Assembly: GCA_028877195.1 (NCBI GenBank)
Contig: JAPPIL010000198.1
Span: 1 to 8,962, forward strand
Origin: Pseudomonadota bacterium
GTDB lineage: Bacteria > Bdellovibrionota_B > Oligoflexia > Oligoflexales > JAPPIL01
Length of the DNA stretch: 8,962 bases
Reading direction: 5' to 3'
A program made the position numbers and the translations under genes. Of the stretch, positions 6,343-8,962 are shown piece after piece; position 1 is the first letter of the stretch; the number at the start of each line of letters is the position of its first letter. The notes beneath the pieces were generated by a model that made no database searches, had not been told where the DNA came from, and saw only the letters and a list, made by a program, of their open reading frames with translations.

Positions 6343-7047
6343 CTATTGTGGTCGGGCAAGCTTCTTTTTTAATACCCGCTCTTGGGCGGCGGCGGCAAAC
6401 ACCAAGAAATGACGCAAAATTCCATAGCAACTGTCCTTGATTTCAGGATCAAGTTCAAACTGCATGGCATTGTTATAGACAAAGGTCTGGGTTGCTTCGG
6501 GGTGTGATTGTAGCGTCCAAATCAAATGCTGACGATGCCGCAAACCATCGTAAGGTATCTCATCACTGCTGGCAAAGACTTCAAACTCGTCCGACATTTC
6601 AACGACCGTTTCGGTATGTGAGACAACGATCTCCTGCTCACGAGCCTTCATCCGAAGATATTTGTCAGCGACTAACTTGACCTTGCGCAAGCCAAACTTT
6701 CGGTTGCCATCGGGGTTGCACAGACCGATTTTGCAACCATACATGTGAGCAAAAAGCTGATGCCCATAGCAAATGCCAAGCACAGGTCGCTTGTGCTCCT
6801 CAATAAACTTGCGCAACCAACTCACCAGCATATCACGCTGAAAAGAGTGGTCGTGCACGCTTAAGTTACTGCCCAGCAACACCGCCCCCTTAATCTGTTG
6901 CGGGTCAAGCTGTAGCAACGAGGTAAGTCCATGCACAAACGGCAGATGATAAGTTAAAGGTAATGGCGAGATACTGACCAAATCGTTAAACGCAGTCAGA
7001 GCAGGCTTCTTCACCGCAGGGTCAATTATCGCTACTGTTGGGAGCAT
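6343..7047 (-). CDS. Class I glutamine-amidotransferase-like protein (234 aa)
   Basis: The protein has the triad of class I amidotransferases: nucleophile Cys93 in the elbow GICYGHQL (91-98), and His182 and Glu184 in QSHPEA. The order of elements, including SHTETV (143-148) and VFASSDE (157-163), fits the GMP-synthase-like GATase1 branch that stands alone without a synthase domain. Such proteins act on glutamine or gamma-glutamyl compounds, and the real substrate here cannot be told. There is no signal peptide, so it is cytosolic. The ATG (7045-7047) lies within the end of the zinc-ribbon gene (16-bp overlap) with AAGGA 9 nt upstream. The C-terminal tail (211-234) is basic (VLKKKLARP). The pairing with the zinc-ribbon gene suggests a joint function, unknown. 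Confidence 0.9.
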   Translation of the reverse strand: MLPTVAIIDPAVKKPALTAFNDLVSISPLPLTYHLPFVHGLTSLLQLDPQQIKGAVLLGSNLSVHDHSFQRDMLVSWLRKFIEEHKRPVLGICYGHQLFAHMYGCKIGLCNPDGNRKFGLRKVKLVADKYLRMKAREQEIVVSHTETVVEMSDEFEVFASSDEIPYDGLRHRQHLIWTLQSHPEATQTFVYNNAMQFELDPEIKDSCYGILRHFLVFAAAAQERVLKKKLARPQ

Positions 7048-7283
7048 ACAAACTTGTCCTTAAACTCGCAGCTACGCATGATATTATCGCTGAACGCCGA
7101 GACTTTGGTAAGGTTCTCCTCCCGCAACATTCGCACCCTTGGATGCGCATCGTCCTCAAATACCAATGCCTGACAGTGTGGGCAACGAAGCTCTGTTCGT
7201 TGTTGTGGAGTCTCGTCATCGTAAGCGAGATGAAATCGGCGCATGCAGACGGGATTATCGACGCAAAATTTACGGTAGCTCAA
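7032..7283 (-). CDS. Small zinc-ribbon protein, TTG start (83 aa)
   Basis: This is an 83-residue cytosolic protein with Cys7 and Cys13 near the N-terminus and a CPHC knuckle (Cys34-Pro-His-Cys37) after TELR, a layout typical of small zinc-ribbon proteins. The tail has two more cysteines (72, 80). There is no ATG in the frame before the ribbon: the frame opens just after a stop at 7296-7298, and the only sensible start is TTG 7281-7283, preceded by GAAGG at 9 nt. The gene overlaps the amidotransferase start by 16 bp, which supports coexpression. Promoter-like TTGCTT-17 bp-TAGAAT (minus strand, 7348-7320) lies just upstream, partly in the end of the acyl-CoA dehydrogenase gene. I do not recognise the family beyond the zinc ribbon. 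The CPHC motif, ribosome site and overlap argue that it is real, although a short frame with a rare start deserves caution. Confidence 0.68.
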   Translation of the reverse strand: MSYRKFCVDNPVCMRRFHLAYDDETPQQRTELRCPHCQALVFEDDAHPRVRMLREENLTKVSAFSDNIMRSCEFKDKFVCSQQ

Positions 7284-7319
7284 CGCAACACGCCTTCATA
7301 GAACTGAACCAAAGAGCTT

Positions 7320-7348
7320 ATTCTATAGCGACCAGTCTACAAAAGCAA
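7320..7348 (-). promoter_or_regulatory. Weak candidate promoter for the zinc-ribbon/amidotransferase pair
   Basis: TTGCTT (7343-7348, 3 of 6) and TAGAAT (7320-7325, 5 of 6) are 17 bp apart on the minus strand, at the end of the acyl-CoA dehydrogenase gene. The pair could also be reached by readthrough from that gene, since no terminator is visible in the 53-bp gap. Confidence 0.22.
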
Positions 7349-8470
7349 ACGCGAGATAACGAGTCTTTGTATCTGTGATGTGCCTTCATAAATTTGAAAT
7401 ATCTTGGCATCACGATAAAGTTTTTCCACAGGATACTCATTGTTATAGCCATAGCCACCGTATATTTGCACTGCGTCCTGTGTTGCCTTGACTACTGTTT
7501 CGGATGCTAGCAACTTTGCCATCGACGCTTCTTTTGACGCACGTTCCTTATGGTCAAGCTTGTCTGAAGCTTGTAGGGTTAGCAATCTTGATGCCTCTAT
7601 CCGCGTCGCCATATCCGCCAGCATGAAGGCAACAGCCTGATGCGCAAAAATCGGTTTGCCAAAAGCCTTGCGCTCTTGTGCATAACGCAGAGCATGGTCA
7701 AAAGCACATTGTGCCACGCCAACAGCGAGAGCTGCAACCATCGGTCTTGACTTGTCAAACGCCTGCATCGCAATCTTGAACCCTTCACCTTCCGCACCAA
7801 GCCGATACTTTTGCGGTATCCGCACATCTTTGAAGACGATGCCGCGTGTATCAGAGCAGCGTTGTCCCATATTTACTTCTTTTTTGCCAACGATGATGCC
7901 TTCCAAATCGCTAGGGATAACAAAGCACACCATGCCCTTGGCACCGAGATTGTGATCCATCGTTGCTAATAAAAAATACCAACTTGCGACCGATGCATTG
8001 GTAATCCACATTTTCTCGCCATTGACGAGGTAATCATCACCATCACGCTTGGCGGTCGTCGCAATCGCCGCGACATCACTGCCTGCATTCGGTTCAGTTA
8101 CGCAATAGCCTGCGACCTGCGGTTTCTTTAGCATCGGGACAGCAAATTCCTCCAACTGTTCAGGCGTGCCATGCAGGGATAATGGCGATAAAGCAAGGTC
8201 ATTAGCTGTCATCGCCGTGCCAATACCAGAGCAACCATAAGCAATTTGCTCAACGACGAGTGCGGTCTCAACATGGGATAACCCAAGCCCGCCATATTTT
8301 TCGGGGATAAAGGTGTTCATCAGACCATGTTCAAATCCCTTGTTGATAACATCCCAAGGATATTCCATGGAACGATCATAGACTGCTGCTTTCGGCATTA
8401 TTTCTTTGCGAGCAAATTGCCGTGCAGCATCACGCAACTCGCGTTGATTATCCGTCAAGTGAAAGTTCAT
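7337..8470 (-). CDS. Acyl-CoA dehydrogenase, medium-chain (MCAD) type (377 aa)
   Basis: FAD enzyme of fatty acid beta-oxidation that oxidises acyl-CoA to trans-2-enoyl-CoA and passes electrons to ETF. Both family signatures are present: CVTEPNAGSD (123-132) and the QIYGGYGYNNEYPVEKLYRD block (335-354). The catalytic base is Glu362 in IYEGTSQIQR, the position used by short- and medium-chain enzymes, not the isovaleryl or long-chain one. WITNAS (155-160), DKSRPMVAALAVG (239-251), ERKAFGKP (266-273) and HQAVAFMLADM (277-287) closely follow mitochondrial MCAD wording. Domain order is the N-terminal helical domain (about 1-115), a beta domain (about 116-230) and the C-terminal helical domain. Length is normal. 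The ATG (8468-8470) has GAGG 7 nt upstream and a candidate promoter at 8518-8545. No beta-oxidation partner lies beside it in the window. Chain-length preference is inferred from resemblance only. Confidence 0.95.
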   Translation of the reverse strand: MNFHLTDNQRELRDAARQFARKEIMPKAAVYDRSMEYPWDVINKGFEHGLMNTFIPEKYGGLGLSHVETALVVEQIAYGCSGIGTAMTANDLALSPLSLHGTPEQLEEFAVPMLKKPQVAGYCVTEPNAGSDVAAIATTAKRDGDDYLVNGEKMWITNASVASWYFLLATMDHNLGAKGMVCFVIPSDLEGIIVGKKEVNMGQRCSDTRGIVFKDVRIPQKYRLGAEGEGFKIAMQAFDKSRPMVAALAVGVAQCAFDHALRYAQERKAFGKPIFAHQAVAFMLADMATRIEASRLLTLQASDKLDHKERASKEASMAKLLASETVVKATQDAVQIYGGYGYNNEYPVEKLYRDAKIFQIYEGTSQIQRLVISRLLL

Positions 8471-8517
8471 CCTCGAACCTCAAAATAAAAATGTTGGAAC
8501 ACATTACAATCGGTGGC

Positions 8518-8545
8518 ATTATCACACAGGTTAGCGTCTGTTCAA
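8518..8545 (-). promoter_or_regulatory. Probable sigma-70 promoter of the acyl-CoA dehydrogenase gene
   Basis: On the minus strand TTGAAC (8540-8545, 4 of 6) and GATAAT (8518-8523, 5 of 6) are 16 bp apart, and TGT directly before the -10 gives an extended -10 (TGTGATAAT). Transcription would begin near 8511, about 40 nt before the ATG. The gap 8471-8588 holds nothing else I can identify. Confidence 0.5.
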
Positions 8546-8588
8546 GAGAGTTTGTATTGCCAGAACCGTGATATTGTCTTCGCGGTAG

Positions 8589-8962
8589 TCAAGGTAGATG
8601 CATCTGAAAAACAAGAAATTTTCCATTAAAATGGTGTTGGAGAACAAAGATTTTCATTTGCGAAAACAACTTCGCACATTTCATATCTCTAAACGCAATT
8701 TTCATCTTATTTTTCTGTTGAGTTCGTTCAGGAATGCTATGGCATGGGACAACGAAGTTCAATGTATTGTCTTGGATTTGTGGGTACTGATTTGGATTTA
8801 GAATATTCGCACCAGCTTTAACTTCGGTCATAATACGAAAACGTAGTTTTACTGATGCATTGTCTATACTTCTTGTTTTACTGAAGGTCTGTTGTTCACT
8901 AAACAGAGTCAGCAATTTCTGTCGCATTGATGCCGACAAAGATTCTCCGAGTTCGTTTAGCC
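8589..8962 (-). CDS. Partial open frame at the right edge, unrecognised, AT-rich
   Basis: An open minus-strand frame runs from the window edge to TGA 8589-8591. Inside the window a start at TTG 8937-8939 is possible, with GGAG 5 nt upstream, giving 116 residues; ATG at 8925-8927 is another candidate, or the gene may begin beyond the edge, since the frame stays open to 8962. The product (SASMRQKLLTLFSEQQTFSK at the start, NGKFLVFQMHLP at the end) has no signal peptide, membrane helix or motif that I recognise, and is rich in Lys, Gln and Phe. It is visibly richer in A and T than the genes next to it, which hints at a different origin or at a non-coding frame. It lies upstream of, and points the same way as, the acyl-CoA dehydrogenase gene. 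Confidence 0.4.
   Translation of the reverse strand, partial: LNELGESLSASMRQKLLTLFSEQQTFSKTRSIDNASVKLRFRIMTEVKAGANILNPNQYPQIQDNTLNFVVPCHSIPERTQQKNKMKIAFRDMKCAKLFSQMKIFVLQHHFNGKFLVFQMHLP

Noticed and set aside
8598..8801. Plus-strand frame of 67 codons near the right end
   Set aside because: Overlaps the longer minus-strand frame, is AT-rich and has no motif; it is not better supported than its opposite strand.

Overview
The window looks like a chromosomal piece of a Gram-negative, aerobically respiring proteobacterium. It carries parts of the System I (Ccm) cytochrome c maturation pathway, an oxygen-dependent coproporphyrinogen oxidase (HemF) and a mitochondrial-MCAD-like acyl-CoA dehydrogenase. 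I cannot name the genus from sequence alone. The short CcmI-like protein and the extra membrane proteins after ccmH fit a lineage outside the classical E. coli ccm layout, but that is inference.

Layout. Positions 1-276 hold no firm gene, only a doubtful 40-codon reading frame and a hairpin that probably ends the next gene. Positions 277-987 (minus) encode an unrecognised exported protein of 236 residues. Positions 988-1301 are an AT-rich gap, best read as the leader of a CRISPR array. Positions 1302-1666 hold six 32-33 nt type I-C-like repeats, followed by a sixth spacer and a decayed terminal repeat near 1702. No cas gene is in the window. From 1735 to 8470 every gene is on the minus strand, so the array and this gene block converge.

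In order of transcription the minus-strand block is: acyl-CoA dehydrogenase (8470-7337), a small zinc-ribbon protein with a TTG start (7283-7032) overlapping a class I glutamine-amidotransferase-like protein (7047-6343), then a probable new promoter and the operon hemF (6248-5445), ccmF (5443-3485), ccmH (3488-3024), a short CcmI-like membrane protein (3027-2728), an exported protein with a C-terminal membrane anchor (2705-1995) and a two-helix membrane protein with a zinc-knuckle tail (1998-1735). The last 370 bases hold an AT-rich open frame on the minus strand that runs off the right edge.

Functionally, hemF makes protoporphyrinogen IX for heme and the ccm genes attach heme to apocytochromes c in the periplasm, so the operon couples heme supply to its use. 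Genes in it overlap by 4 bp (ATGA) or lie 1-22 bp apart. Notable points are the missing ccmG, the shortened HemF C-terminus directly against ccmF, the CRISPR array without cas genes (including a 33-nt repeat variant and a spacer that reads like the start of a coding sequence), and two small CPHC zinc-ribbon proteins of unknown role.
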